Counted from the first letter of the stretch, positions 36,208 to 45,710 are shown. The stretch: 64,000 nt of DNA from Halosegnis marinus (GCF_029338355.1 NZ_CP119802.1:2170001-2234000), one strand, 5' to 3'. A program made the numbers and translations. Notes: a model not told the origin generated them from the letters alone.

Positions 36208-37556
36208 CCGGCGACCGCGACCGCGCCCAGCTCATCCTCATCGGGGGGCTCGCGCTCGCGATAAGCTTCGTCGCCATCGCGCTGGTGCTCAACTCCGCCA
36301 TCTACACCCACAACCTCGCCAGCCGCTACGACGGCGGGGGCGACGACGCGACGACCTTCGCGCGCGACGCCCGCGCCGGCGCGGGGGCGGCGCTCGACCA
36401 CGCCAACGGCGCCGGCGGGAGCTACGCGGCGGTCGAGGGCAACTACAGCGAGGCGATAGGGAACGTGAGCGAGGCGTTCGGCCGGTCGGCGGCGGTGAGC
36501 GGCCGCCTCGTCTCCATCGACCACCTGAGCGAGTCGCGCGGCGTCCGCGTCGTGGACGACGAGCCCGGCGGGAGCGACTTCCGGCCGGCGAACGGGAGCG
36601 CGTCGTCGTGGTACGTCGCCACCGACGCGACGGTGCGGAACTTCGAGATGACCGTCGACCGGACCTCGTTGGACGACCTCGGCGACAGCTTCGACCTCGG
36701 AAGCCTCTTCGGGCTGTTCGGCGGGAGCGAGACGCCGTTCACCGTCCGGTTCGAGGACGGAACCGACACGTACCTCGTCGCCGTCTACGCCGACGAGGCG
36801 GACGACGAGGTGAAGGTGCAGGTGTACGAGGGCGACGACGGCAGCGGCACCGAGGTCGGCACCTGCTCCGTCGTCGCGGACACGGCGACCGTCGAGTACG
36901 CCGCCGCGCGGGTCAACGGCGAGCGGTGTGCCCCGCTGGAGGCGCTTGACGACCTCGGCGGGAGTCTCGACGTTCGCTACGACTACCCCGACTCGGCCGT
37001 CGGGAGCTACGAACTCGTCGCCGACCGCCTGGTCGCGGGCGAGGACGCCGTCGGGCCGTTCGTCAGCGCCGTGAACGACCGGAACTTCGGCTACGGCTGT
37101 ACGGACGGCGGGTCGGTGTTCAACGGCACGGCCGACCCCGGGCCCCACGCGGTCCCCGCGCTGTACGACACGACCGTCGAGACGACCTACGAGTCGGCCG
37201 ACGCGACGTTCACGAGCGAGTGGCGCGTCGCGCCCGACGAGCGGACGGTTCCGACCGCCCCGCGTATCGAGTCGTTCGTGGTGAACGACGGGACGAGCGG
37301 GGACGACCAGTTCGACCTCTCGTGGTCGGCGACGGACCCGAACGGCGACCCCGTCTCCGTCGAGGTCACGTTCGTCGATAGCGACGGCGATACCGAGACG
37401 TTCACGGCTCCCGGCACGGTGACGCTGCCGACGGCCCTCCAGGGTGACGGCCCGTACGACGTGACGATAACGGCCACGGCCGGGGGCGAGTCGCGTTCCG
37501 TCAGCGAGCGCCACGCCGACGACGGCACGAGCGGTCCCGTGGGGTGTCCGACGTGA
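36204..37556 (+). CDS. pilin-like protein 3 (DUF7261-like)
   Basis: About 450 residues, the largest of the five. The N-terminal helix is RAQLILIGGLALAISFVAIA. The start at GTG 36204 gives a four-base GTGA overlap like its neighbours; GTG 36195 is possible. The ectodomain includes four Cys (TCSVV, ERCAPL, YGCTDGG, VGCPT) and an Ig-like C-terminal domain (about 345-440, VEVTFVDSDGDTETF). It may be the tip-type subunit of the set, by size only. Confidence 0.8.
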   Translation: MTGDRDRAQLILIGGLALAISFVAIALVLNSAIYTHNLASRYDGGGDDATTFARDARAGAGAALDHANGAGGSYAAVEGNYSEAIGNVSEAFGRSAAVSGRLVSIDHLSESRGVRVVDDEPGGSDFRPANGSASSWYVATDATVRNFEMTVDRTSLDDLGDSFDLGSLFGLFGGSETPFTVRFEDGTDTYLVAVYADEADDEVKVQVYEGDDGSGTEVGTCSVVADTATVEYAAARVNGERCAPLEALDDLGGSLDVRYDYPDSAVGSYELVADRLVAGEDAVGPFVSAVNDRNFGYGCTDGGSVFNGTADPGPHAVPALYDTTVETTYESADATFTSEWRVAPDERTVPTAPRIESFVVNDGTSGDDQFDLSWSATDPNGDPVSVEVTFVDSDGDTETFTAPGTVTLPTALQGDGPYDVTITATAGGESRSVSERHADDGTSGPVGCPT

Positions 37557-37996
37557 GCGAGCGCGGCGTCTCCACCGTCGTCGGCTTCGTGTTGACGCTC
37601 GGCATCACCTCGCTGCTCATCATCGGCCTGCTCATCGCCGCGGGCGGGTTCGTCTCCGACCAGCGGCAGGACACCGTGCGCGACGAACTGGAGGTCATCG
37701 GCCAGCAGGTGGCGGCCGACCTCGCGGCGAGCGACCGGCTGACCCGCGCGGGCGGGACCGAGGTGGGTATCGCGCGGTCGTACCCGCGCACGGTGACGGG
37801 GAGCGGTTACCAGGTCAGGGTGTCGGACCCCGGCACCCCCGGGGAAAGGGTCCGGGTGACGCTCACCGCGGACGACCCGGCGGTGACCGTCGTCGTGGAC
37901 GTGCGCGTTCGGACCCCCGTGCGAGCGACGACCGTCCGGGGCGGCGACCTGACCGTCGCGCTCGACGCCGGGGAACTGGAGGTGCGGAATGACTGA
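37553..37996 (+). CDS. pilin-like protein 4 (DUF7266-like)
   Basis: 147 residues. MSERGVSTVVGFVLTLGITS has the haloarchaeal pilin pattern R-G/A-V-S-x-V-x-G-F/V-x-L. A helix with AAGGFVSDQRQDTVRDELEV continues and the ectodomain is all beta. GTG start at 37553 overlaps the previous stop by four bases (GTGA). Confidence 0.82.
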   Translation: MSERGVSTVVGFVLTLGITSLLIIGLLIAAGGFVSDQRQDTVRDELEVIGQQVAADLAASDRLTRAGGTEVGIARSYPRTVTGSGYQVRVSDPGTPGERVRVTLTADDPAVTVVVDVRVRTPVRATTVRGGDLTVALDAGELEVRND

Positions 37997-38765
37997 CCGC
38001 GCGGTGAGCGAGGTCATCGGGTTCGTCCTCGTGTTCTCGCTCGTGCTCTCGTCGGTGAGCGTCGTGTACGTCGTCGGCTTCGGCGGCCTCCAGGACGCCC
38101 GCGACGCCGAGCAGCTGACGAACGCCGAGCGCGCGTTCGACGTCCTCGCGGACAATATGGACGATATCCACCGCGACAACGCGCCCAATCGCGCGACGGA
38201 GTTCAAACTGTACGACGCGCGCATCGACGTCGGCGACCCGGTGACGTTCAACGTCACCGTGGACAACGGCACCGGCACGCAGAGCTTCTCCGTCGACGCG
38301 CGCCCGGTCGTCTACGCGCCGACCACGGGGGAGACGACGCTCCGGTACCTCAACGGGGCGGTGTTCCGGACGGGCGGGAGCGGCTCCGTCCTGCTGAACG
38401 AGCCCCGGTTCCTGTTCCGCGAGTCCGGCGGCCTCCGCACGGCGGCGTTCCCGCTCATCGAGACGCGACCGGACGGCGTGAACGCCATCGGCGGCTCGAC
38501 GACCGTCCTCATCCGTGCGGACCTGGCGCGCGCCGAGTTGCTGGGCTCGCTGCCCGACGCCGCCGGGCGGTACGACGTGACCTTCCGCGTCGAGACGGCG
38601 GCGGCGCGCGCGCCGACGTGGGAGCGGTTCCTGGAGGCGGAGCTGAACGACGCCTACGGCGACGCCGACCGGTGTACGGTGTCGGGCGGAACCGTCGAGT
38701 GCGCGTTCGAGACGGACCGGCTGTACGTCTCGGCGACGCGCATCGACGTGGCTATCGACTCGTGA
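37989..38765 (+). CDS. pilin-like protein 5 (DUF7289-like)
   Basis: 258 residues. MTDRAVSEVIGFVLVFSLVL is close to the haloarchaeal pilin signal DRAVSxVIG. Hydrophobic helix to about 32, then a beta-rich ectodomain with two Cys (RCTVSGG, VECAFE) near the end. Overlaps the previous gene by eight bases. The stop abuts the stop of the convergent gene with no spacer, so the operon ends here. Confidence 0.82.
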   Translation: MTDRAVSEVIGFVLVFSLVLSSVSVVYVVGFGGLQDARDAEQLTNAERAFDVLADNMDDIHRDNAPNRATEFKLYDARIDVGDPVTFNVTVDNGTGTQSFSVDARPVVYAPTTGETTLRYLNGAVFRTGGSGSVLLNEPRFLFRESGGLRTAAFPLIETRPDGVNAIGGSTTVLIRADLARAELLGSLPDAAGRYDVTFRVETAAARAPTWERFLEAELNDAYGDADRCTVSGGTVECAFETDRLYVSATRIDVAIDS

Positions 38766-40355
38766 CTACGCCATCCGGACGTCTATCTCGTTGCGGGTGA
38801 CGTGGAGGTAGGTGACGTAGCGGGCCGACCCCCCGGTGACGATGCGCCCCGACGACGCGCCCTCGTTCACCGTGTCGGAGTTCTTGTCGTCCACGGCGAG
38901 GTCGAACTCCGCGGGAAGCTCGGCGAAGTAGTGGTTGAGGAGCCGGTCGATGCTCTCGGTGTCGCCGACGGTGTACGTCTCGGACTCCCAGTCGCCGTGG
39001 CCGGAGAACGTCGTGGAGTCGCTCGTCCCGCCGAAGTCGTCGCCGGCGTTCTTGAAGTAGACGAGCTGGTCGATGTTGCTCGTGTAGGTGAGGTTCACGT
39101 CGCCCTCGCCGTAGTCGACGTAGCTGCCGTCGCCGTCCTCGTCGTCCACGAAGTCCATCGTCAGCCGTATCTCGTCGTCGACCCCGTCGCCGTCGCCGTC
39201 CACACAGGTGGCTTCGTAGGCGTCGTCCGCGTGCCAGGCGTCGTAGGTGTCGCCCCCGTCGTCGGAGTAGTAGATGTTCAGGCTCACCGCGAGGTCGCTC
39301 GTTCCGCCGGAACAGCCGCTCCCGCCGGACTTTCGCGCGTGTATCTCGAACTGCTGTTGTCCCTCGTCGACGTACATCGACCACTGGAGGTTGTTGAAGT
39401 TCGCCGAGTCGCTGTCGTCGGGCGAGAGCGTGATGGCGAACTCGCTGGTGGCGTGGCCGCCCGAGGCCCCGGAGACGGTGACCGACCCGCCCTCCCCGGG
39501 CATCTCGAAGTCGCCGATCTGGCCCAGCGAGACGAGCGAGATGGTGACGACGTCGTCGTCGGCCCCGTCACCGTCGGTGTCGAAGTACGTCACCTCGCCG
39601 GTCGTCCGCGTCTCGAAGTACTCGCCCCACGCCCGCGCGTACTCGCTCTCGATGCGGACGATGACGTTGCCGTCGGTGATGGGGTTGCGGAACGGCTCCC
39701 CGCCGCAGTCGGGCGACGAGGTGGGGAAGGCGTCCGAGGCGTTCGGGAACACGCGGACCGGGTCCCGCGGCGCGGTCACCGTCGCGCGAGCCGCTCCGGA
39801 GGCCCCGCCCCCGCCGCGCGTGAGCACGATGGGGAGCGTCAGCGTCGCGTCGCGGTAGTGGAACTCCGGCGGCGACACCATCGCGGAGCCGCCGTCGCCG
39901 TCGCCGCTCCAGACGCCGCCGCCCTGGTACGCCAGCGTGCGGCCGTCCGTCGTCGTGTACCGCACCGCGCCCAGCGGCGTCGGGTCGAGGATGTACGCGT
40001 CGTCGCCGCCGAGCACGTCGCTCTCGTTGTCGTACGGGGCCCCGTCCGGGCCGTCGTCGTCACAGTCCAGTTGGACGATGGAGACGCTGCCGGCGTCGGG
40101 GTCCACGCTGTACGTGCCGTCGCCGCGGCCGAAGTCGACGGTCTGGACGTTCGAGTCGCCGAGCGCGACCTGTGCGGCCTGCGAGTCGAACAGCGTCATC
40201 GCCTGCTCGGCGCGCGCGAACTCCGACTGGTCCTGCGTGTCGGTCAGCGCCGCGCCGCCGAACGCGACGACCGCCGTCGTCCCGAGTATCGTCAGGCCGA
40301 GCAGCAGCGCCACGCCGAGCGGGGCTGACTGCGCGCGCTCGTCGGGACGGGTCAT
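38766..40355 (-). CDS. secreted pilin-like protein with calcium-loop motifs
   Basis: 529 residues, opposite strand to the operon. The N-terminus MTRPDERAQSAPLGVALLLG resembles pilin signals, with helix to about 38. The large ectodomain has several Asp loops of the DxDxDG type (FDTDGDGADDD, VDGDGDGVDDE, DDEDGDGSYVDYGEGD, CDDDGPDG), as in thrombospondin-3/dockerin calcium sites, and Cys in QLDCDDD, SPDCGGEP, GSGCSGG and ATCVDGD. Probably a cell-surface, calcium-stabilised protein exported with the neighbouring system. Family not recognised with certainty. Confidence 0.75.
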   Translation of the reverse strand: MTRPDERAQSAPLGVALLLGLTILGTTAVVAFGGAALTDTQDQSEFARAEQAMTLFDSQAAQVALGDSNVQTVDFGRGDGTYSVDPDAGSVSIVQLDCDDDGPDGAPYDNESDVLGGDDAYILDPTPLGAVRYTTTDGRTLAYQGGGVWSGDGDGGSAMVSPPEFHYRDATLTLPIVLTRGGGGASGAARATVTAPRDPVRVFPNASDAFPTSSPDCGGEPFRNPITDGNVIVRIESEYARAWGEYFETRTTGEVTYFDTDGDGADDDVVTISLVSLGQIGDFEMPGEGGSVTVSGASGGHATSEFAITLSPDDSDSANFNNLQWSMYVDEGQQQFEIHARKSGGSGCSGGTSDLAVSLNIYYSDDGGDTYDAWHADDAYEATCVDGDGDGVDDEIRLTMDFVDDEDGDGSYVDYGEGDVNLTYTSNIDQLVYFKNAGDDFGGTSDSTTFSGHGDWESETYTVGDTESIDRLLNHYFAELPAEFDLAVDDKNSDTVNEGASSGRIVTGGSARYVTYLHVTRNEIDVRMA

Positions 40356-40443
40356 TGTACCGTAGTCGGGAGACGCGGTAATAAACGCCGTGGCCGCCGG
40401 GTAGGCGCGGGGTTCGGCGTCATAATATGCTATTAAGTCTTAT

Positions 40444-40470
40444 ACGAAGGTTGTACGAACGTTCAAATAC
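40444..40470 (+). promoter_or_regulatory. operator-like repeats and TATA before the 37-aa gene
   Basis: Direct repeats ACGAAGGTT (40444-40452) and ACGAACGTT (40455-40463) are 11 bp apart; the second is part of the palindrome GAACGTTC (40457-40464). They overlap the start of TTCAAATAC (40462-40470), the likely TATA box 34 nt before the ATG at 40496. A repressor bound here would block TBP/TFB. Confidence 0.5.
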
Positions 40471-40495
40471 GTGTATCGTGTGCTACTGTATCACG

Positions 40496-40609
40496 ATGAG
40501 CGCGACCGACGACGACGCACGACGAACCATGAAGGAGATCAGCCACACACCGCCGACGGGGGACTCCGTCACGGCGGTCTGGGAACGCGGCAGCGAGACC
40601 GGCGAGTAA
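40496..40609 (+). CDS. very small haloarchaeal protein, 37 aa
   Basis: 37 residues, MSATDDDARRTMKEISHTPP then TGDSVTAVWERGSETGE. Hydrophilic, no Cys, no membrane part. TATA-to-ATG spacing of 34 nt supports the ATG at 40496. Not recognised; may be a small regulator or chaperone-like mini-protein, of which haloarchaea have many. It lies alone between the convergent surface-protein gene and the RHH gene. Confidence 0.6.
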   Translation: MSATDDDARRTMKEISHTPPTGDSVTAVWERGSETGE

Positions 40610-40663
40610 CGGGCGGCTCTCCTCGGAGCGTACATTCAAAAGGGAGACGAACCGAGTAGACGC

Positions 40664-40906
40664 ATGTCCGAGACCACCATCGACCTCCCGGACCGCATCG
40701 ACAGCGAGATAGAGCGGTTCATCCAGCAGGGGGAGTTCATCAACCGCGACGAGGCCGTCGAGGAGCTGCTCACGCTCGGTCTCACCGCCTTCGACGTGGA
40801 CGACGAGCCGACGCAGAACCCCGGCGAGGACCTGTTCACGCAGGCGACCGACGACCAGCACGACCCCGCGGCGGACATGGACCCCGACGACGAGTACACG
40901 CTGTAG
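40664..40906 (+). CDS. ribbon-helix-helix (CopG-like) regulator (DUF7120-like)
   Basis: 80 residues. SETTIDLPDRIDSEIERFIQ gives the DNA-contacting ribbon and first helix; GEFINRDEAVEELLTLGLTAF the second helix of an RHH dimer. The acidic tail (residues 45-80) has the form of a haloarchaeal CopG-type extension. Likely a dimeric repressor; target unknown. Confidence 0.82.
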   Translation: MSETTIDLPDRIDSEIERFIQQGEFINRDEAVEELLTLGLTAFDVDDEPTQNPGEDLFTQATDDQHDPAADMDPDDEYTL

Positions 40907-40922
40907 GGCCGGTAGCCCCACG

Positions 40923-40931
40923 ATAACAATA
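40923..40931 (+). promoter_or_regulatory. ATAACAAAG-type promoter element (40956 gene)
   Basis: ATAACAATA, whose first base is 33 nt before the ATG at 40956. First member of the recurring ATAACAAAG-type element of this half of the window. Confidence 0.65.
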
Positions 40932-40955
40932 CCTCGGGGCCGAGACGCGGCCGGT

Positions 40956-41255
40956 ATGTCCCGCTCGCCCGAGGAGTGTACGGCCGTCGAGCCGCTGCCG
41001 CCGACCGTCGCCGCGGTGCTCGACGACCGCCCGGAGCGGCGGCGCGCGTACGTGTGCCTGCTCGGGACGCTCCGCGAGAACGGGGGACGGTGTTCCGCGG
41101 CGGCGCTGGCCGCGGCCCTCGCCCGGGCGGACGACGGCGCGGCCCGTCGGTCGGCGTACCTCGCCGTCCGCCGGGAGTACGTCCCGACGCTCGCGGCGCT
41201 CGGCGTCGTCTCCTACGACGGCGAGGACGGTACCGTGACGCTGCGCGCGGAATGA
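40956..41255 (+). CDS. DUF7344-like winged-helix protein
   Basis: 99 residues. RPERRRAYVCLLGTLRENGG begins the winged helix; AAALARADDGAARRSAYLAVRREYVPTLAALGVVSYDGEDGTVTL gives the recognition helix and wing, with the RRSAYLAVRREYVPTL pattern of the DUF7344 family. Unlike the two related proteins at 42970 and 51218 it has no membrane segments. Probably a DNA-binding regulator. Leaderless by TATA spacing. Confidence 0.8.
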   Translation: MSRSPEECTAVEPLPPTVAAVLDDRPERRRAYVCLLGTLRENGGRCSAAALAAALARADDGAARRSAYLAVRREYVPTLAALGVVSYDGEDGTVTLRAE

Positions 41256-41256
41256 G

Positions 41257-41445
41257 TTACTGCATCTCGTCGAGGCCGACGAACGACTCGCCGGCCGCCG
41301 TTATCCACACCGTCATCCGTTCGTCCTCGTCGGTCGTGCGGACCGGGTAGAGCGTACACTCGTCCGGGCCGCCGTCGTGTCGCTCTATCGCGGCGAGCAC
41401 GGTCCCGTCCCCGTGTCGGCCGTCGTCGTTCGCGTCGGTGCGCAT
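41257..41445 (-). CDS. small DUF7511-like protein
   Basis: 62 residues. The C-terminal part DGGPDECTLYPVRTTDEDER then MTVWITAAGESFVGLDEMQ matches the short DUF7511 pattern of haloarchaea (CTLYP ... WI/V-A ... FV-L). The N-terminus is disordered and acidic. Unknown function. Converges with the winged-helix gene, stops one base apart. Confidence 0.75.
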   Translation of the reverse strand: MRTDANDDGRHGDGTVLAAIERHDGGPDECTLYPVRTTDEDERMTVWITAAGESFVGLDEMQ

Positions 41446-41483
41446 CCCTTCGTCCCTCCGCCAGTGACGATTCCGGGAACGGG

Positions 41484-41492
41484 ATTTGTTAT
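41484..41492 (-). promoter_or_regulatory. ATAACAAAG-type promoter element (minus strand)
   Basis: ATAACAAAT on the minus strand, first base 47 nt before the DUF7511-like start, so a short leader (about 14 nt) is implied. Confidence 0.55.
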
Positions 41493-41521
41493 GTCGCGGC
41501 TACCCGACCGGCGGCGCGCGC

Positions 41522-41668
41522 TCACGGCTCCGGTCTGGCCCCCCGTCCCGCCATGAGGTTGGTCTGGGTACAGCAGTGCGGACAGGCGTGGACCTCGTGT
41601 TCGTTGTCCCCGAACACCCGGGCGAAGTCGGCGGTCACGAACGAATCACAGCTCCGGCATCTCGGCAT
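41522..41668 (-). CDS. 48-aa zinc-finger mini-protein (DUF7563-like)
   Basis: 48 residues, MPRCRSCDSFVTADFARVFG then DNEHEVHACPHCCTQTNLMA. Two Cys pairs (CRSC and CPHC) form a treble-clef-like or zinc-ribbon site, followed by a basic tail GRGARPEP. It matches the small DUF7563 family of haloarchaea, which often lies near surface or motility genes. No shorter start is possible without losing the first Cys pair. Function unknown; may be a regulator. Confidence 0.75.
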   Translation of the reverse strand: MPRCRSCDSFVTADFARVFGDNEHEVHACPHCCTQTNLMAGRGARPEP

Positions 41669-41830
41669 TCATACCACCTCGTGGGCGTCCGCCTGTCGTC
41701 GCGCGCCCCCGTGGTCGTTCGGCTTGGAGCGCGATGCGATTTAAGTAGGGCGCGCCGGGCCGCCCGGCCGCGCCGACCCGCTCGCGGGCGGCGCTTCCCG
41801 GTAACGCGGGGTTGTGCGGCGTGGCCGGTC

Positions 41831-41840
41831 TATAACTATA
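41831..41840 (+). promoter_or_regulatory. TATA element before the Bat-type HTH gene
   Basis: TATAACTATA, beginning 38 nt before the GTG at 41869. It shares TATAAC with the ATAACAAAG group but lacks the AAAG end. Confidence 0.55.
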
Positions 41841-41868
41841 CGGATATCGGGGCTACGCGGCTGTATCC

Positions 41869-42510
41869 GTGGTCTCGACCATCGATTCGACCGTGACCGT
41901 GCCGCCGGACGCGTTCGTGCTCTCCCGCTCGCTCTCCGGGCGGCCGGGGGTGCGCGTCGCGTTCGAGCGGGAGGTACCGCTGTCGCCGGCCGCGAGCACC
42001 TACGCCCGCGTCTCGAACGCCGACCGCGACTGGGTGGAACGACGCCTCCCCGGGGAGGACGGGGTCGCCGGGGTGGACGTCCTCGACGCCGACGCCGACG
42101 ACCGGCTGGTCCGCATCGCGTGGGACTCGCCCGTCGCCCCGCGGCCGGCCGGCCTGCCGCCGACGGACGCCACCTGCCTCGACGCCGTCGGGACCGACGA
42201 CGGCTGGCGGCTCGCGCTCCGCTTTCCGGACCGCGACGCGCTCGCCGACTGGTACCGGCGCTGTGGCGACCGCGGCATCGACGTCGACGTGCGCCGGCTC
42301 CGCGAGGACGGGGGAACGGCGACCCCCGACGGGCGGCTGACCGACCGCCAGCGGACGGCCCTCGCGACGGCGCTCGACGCGGGCTACTTCGAGGTGCCGC
42401 GCGGGGTGACGCTCGGCGAACTCGCCGCCCGGCTCGGGGTCTCCGACACCGCCGCCTCACAGCGGCTCCGCAGGGGTGTCTCCACGCTCGTCGAGGGGCA
42501 CCTCGGCTGA
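41869..42510 (+). CDS. Bat-type helix-turn-helix regulator
   Basis: 213 residues. The N-terminal domain (about 1-145) is of the type found in bacterio-opsin-activator proteins (FVLSRSLSGRPGVRVAFERE). The C-terminal HTH_10 domain (about 152-213) has LTDRQRTALATALDAGYFEVPRGVTL and LAARLGVSDTAASQRLRRG, a very typical end for Bat-like haloarchaeal regulators. GTG start at 41869 is supported by the TATA spacing. Target unknown. Confidence 0.9.
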   Translation: MVSTIDSTVTVPPDAFVLSRSLSGRPGVRVAFEREVPLSPAASTYARVSNADRDWVERRLPGEDGVAGVDVLDADADDRLVRIAWDSPVAPRPAGLPPTDATCLDAVGTDDGWRLALRFPDRDALADWYRRCGDRGIDVDVRRLREDGGTATPDGRLTDRQRTALATALDAGYFEVPRGVTLGELAARLGVSDTAASQRLRRGVSTLVEGHLG

Positions 42511-42576
42511 CGTGTCGAACGCGATATTCTCGGGCGAGAGAGCTTCTATCCGCCTGTCACGAGCTGGAGGTTCCGC

Positions 42577-42620
42577 CGATAGCCGTAGATATTTACGACG
42601 GCAACGGCCAATGGCTATCG
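42577..42620. promoter_or_regulatory. 8-bp inverted repeat around the HalOD1 gene promoter
   Basis: CGATAGCC (42577-42584) and GGCTATCG (42613-42620) are perfect inverse complements, 28 nt apart, with the TATA-like GATATTTACG between them. It could be an operator loop or, if transcribed, a hairpin ending 16 nt before the ATG at 42637. Confidence 0.45.
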
Positions 42621-42636
42621 AGGACTACCGAGCCAT

Positions 42637-42927
42637 ATGAGCGACTCCACACCGCTTCGCGAGGGGACGACACCGAACAACCACACCGTCGTGGTCGCGA
42701 CGACCGACGGCGACTCCGTCGGCGGGCGGGTGGTCGCGGGCGTCACGGAACTGCGCGACCGCGAGATGGAGGAACTGCCGACGCTGGCGGAGGCCGTCGA
42801 TCCGGACGCGCTGTCGTCGCTGTTCGACACGCCCGGCGGGACGCGCGGCAGCGTCACCTTCGAGTACGCCGACTGTCTGGTGACCGTCACCGCGGCCGGC
42901 GACGTCACGGTCGAGCGCGCGCGCTGA
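42637..42927 (+). CDS. HalOD1 output-domain protein
   Basis: 96 residues, almost entirely one HalOD1 domain: VVAGVTELRDREMEELPTLAEAVDPDALSSLF, a Gly turn, then GSVTFEYADCLVTVTAAGDVTVE. HalOD1 is an output domain of haloarchaeal signalling proteins, here free-standing as in many small proteins. Likely downstream partner of a response regulator or a regulator itself. Confidence 0.85.
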   Translation: MSDSTPLREGTTPNNHTVVVATTDGDSVGGRVVAGVTELRDREMEELPTLAEAVDPDALSSLFDTPGGTRGSVTFEYADCLVTVTAAGDVTVERAR

Positions 42928-42969
42928 GCCGACGACTTCTCCGGGTCGCCACATACACACAGCGGCGGC

Positions 42970-43590
42970 TCAGTCCGCGAACGCTCCCTTCTCCCGGCAG
43001 TGAACGAGCGAGCAGGTACCGAACGCGGCGACGAGGCAGGCGAAGGCGACCGTCGCGGCGAGCGCCGAGCCGACGACGGCGACGGGCACCAGCGTGCCGA
43101 CGCCGACCGCCGACAGCGCGAGGTACCGGTGTGACCACGACAGCTCGTCGTCGACGGCGTCGGTCCCGGTGAAGTCGAGATAGGGCGTGACGACTTGCGC
43201 GTTCCCCGCCAACCGCACCACCCCCCGCGGCTTGTTGAACTCGATGACGTCCATCGCGTCCATCTTCGGCAGGTGACACTGGTAGAGCCCGACGTAGGCG
43301 CGCTTGCGCTCGTCCGAGGTGAGCTGTCCGACCGGCTTCCCGGTCTCGAACGAGGCGACGTGTTCCGCGAGGTCGCCCGTCGAGGCGGCGCGCTCGCGCT
43401 CGGTGAGGTACTCCAACACGAGCCGCCGTCGCTGGTTCCTGAGCAGGTCGAACACCTGGTCCAGCGGGAGGTCGTCGCACCCCGATGCTCCCCCGTCGTC
43501 CGTGCCGTCGGTCGCGAGCGCCTCCCCCGCGCTCCCGTCGTCGACGCTCCGTTGCTCCCCTCTCTCGTTCGCTGTTTGTGACGTACTCAT
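42970..43590 (-). CDS. membrane-anchored DUF7344 winged-helix regulator A
   Basis: 206 residues. Disordered N-terminus (1-40), then the DUF7344 winged helix LDQVFDLLRNQRRRLVLEYL through DERKRAYVGLYQCHLPKMDAMDVIEF (about 42-130), and two hydrophobic segments at about 150-195 with a short C-terminal tail. Probably a one-component regulator held at the membrane with its DNA-binding head in the cytoplasm. A paralogue lies at 51218, and the two flank the minus-strand polysaccharide genes. A TATAAAT box on this strand lies at 43723-43729. Confidence 0.83.
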   Translation of the reverse strand: MSTSQTANERGEQRSVDDGSAGEALATDGTDDGGASGCDDLPLDQVFDLLRNQRRRLVLEYLTERERAASTGDLAEHVASFETGKPVGQLTSDERKRAYVGLYQCHLPKMDAMDVIEFNKPRGVVRLAGNAQVVTPYLDFTGTDAVDDELSWSHRYLALSAVGVGTLVPVAVVGSALAATVAFACLVAAFGTCSLVHCREKGAFAD

Positions 43591-43722
43591 TGTCGTCTCC
43601 CCGCCGCGTGTCGCTGGTCGTCTCTCCGCTTCCTCACAGTTGCCGGCCGAACCGTCTCCCCCTCGGCGCCCGGCGGCGACGGCCGTCCGTCGCTCGGCTC
43701 GTCTTAGTGTCTCTATCCACCC

Positions 43723-43729
43723 ATTTATA
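43723..43729 (-). promoter_or_regulatory. TATA box of DUF7344 regulator A
   Basis: TATAAAT on the minus strand, about 133 nt before the start codon, predicting a leader of roughly 100 nt, which is long for a haloarchaeon. Confidence 0.5.
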
Positions 43730-43788
43730 GATTCGCCTCGTCGGAGCGTCTCGACGCTGTTTTCCCGAATGTGTGATACAGCGGCTCA

Positions 43789-45602
<1,814 letters not shown>

Positions 45603-45603
<1 letters not shown>

Positions 45604-45710
45604 CAGTTCGCCCCTCCCCCGTGCGGGCCGCGGTCGCCCCTCGTGTGGCCGGGCCGCTCGTGTTCGTCGCTCGGTGCCCCCTCGTCGTGTCGTCTCTCGG
45701 TGACAGTCAT
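45603..45710 (-). CDS. short ORF coupled to glmS, 35 aa
   Basis: 35 codons, MTVTERRHDEGAPSDEHERP then GHTRGDRGPHGGGAN, with TGATG overlap of its stop and the glmS ATG. Hydrophilic, low-complexity, no known family. It may be a leader peptide for translational coupling rather than a functional protein; chance is possible in such GC-rich DNA. Confidence 0.4.
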
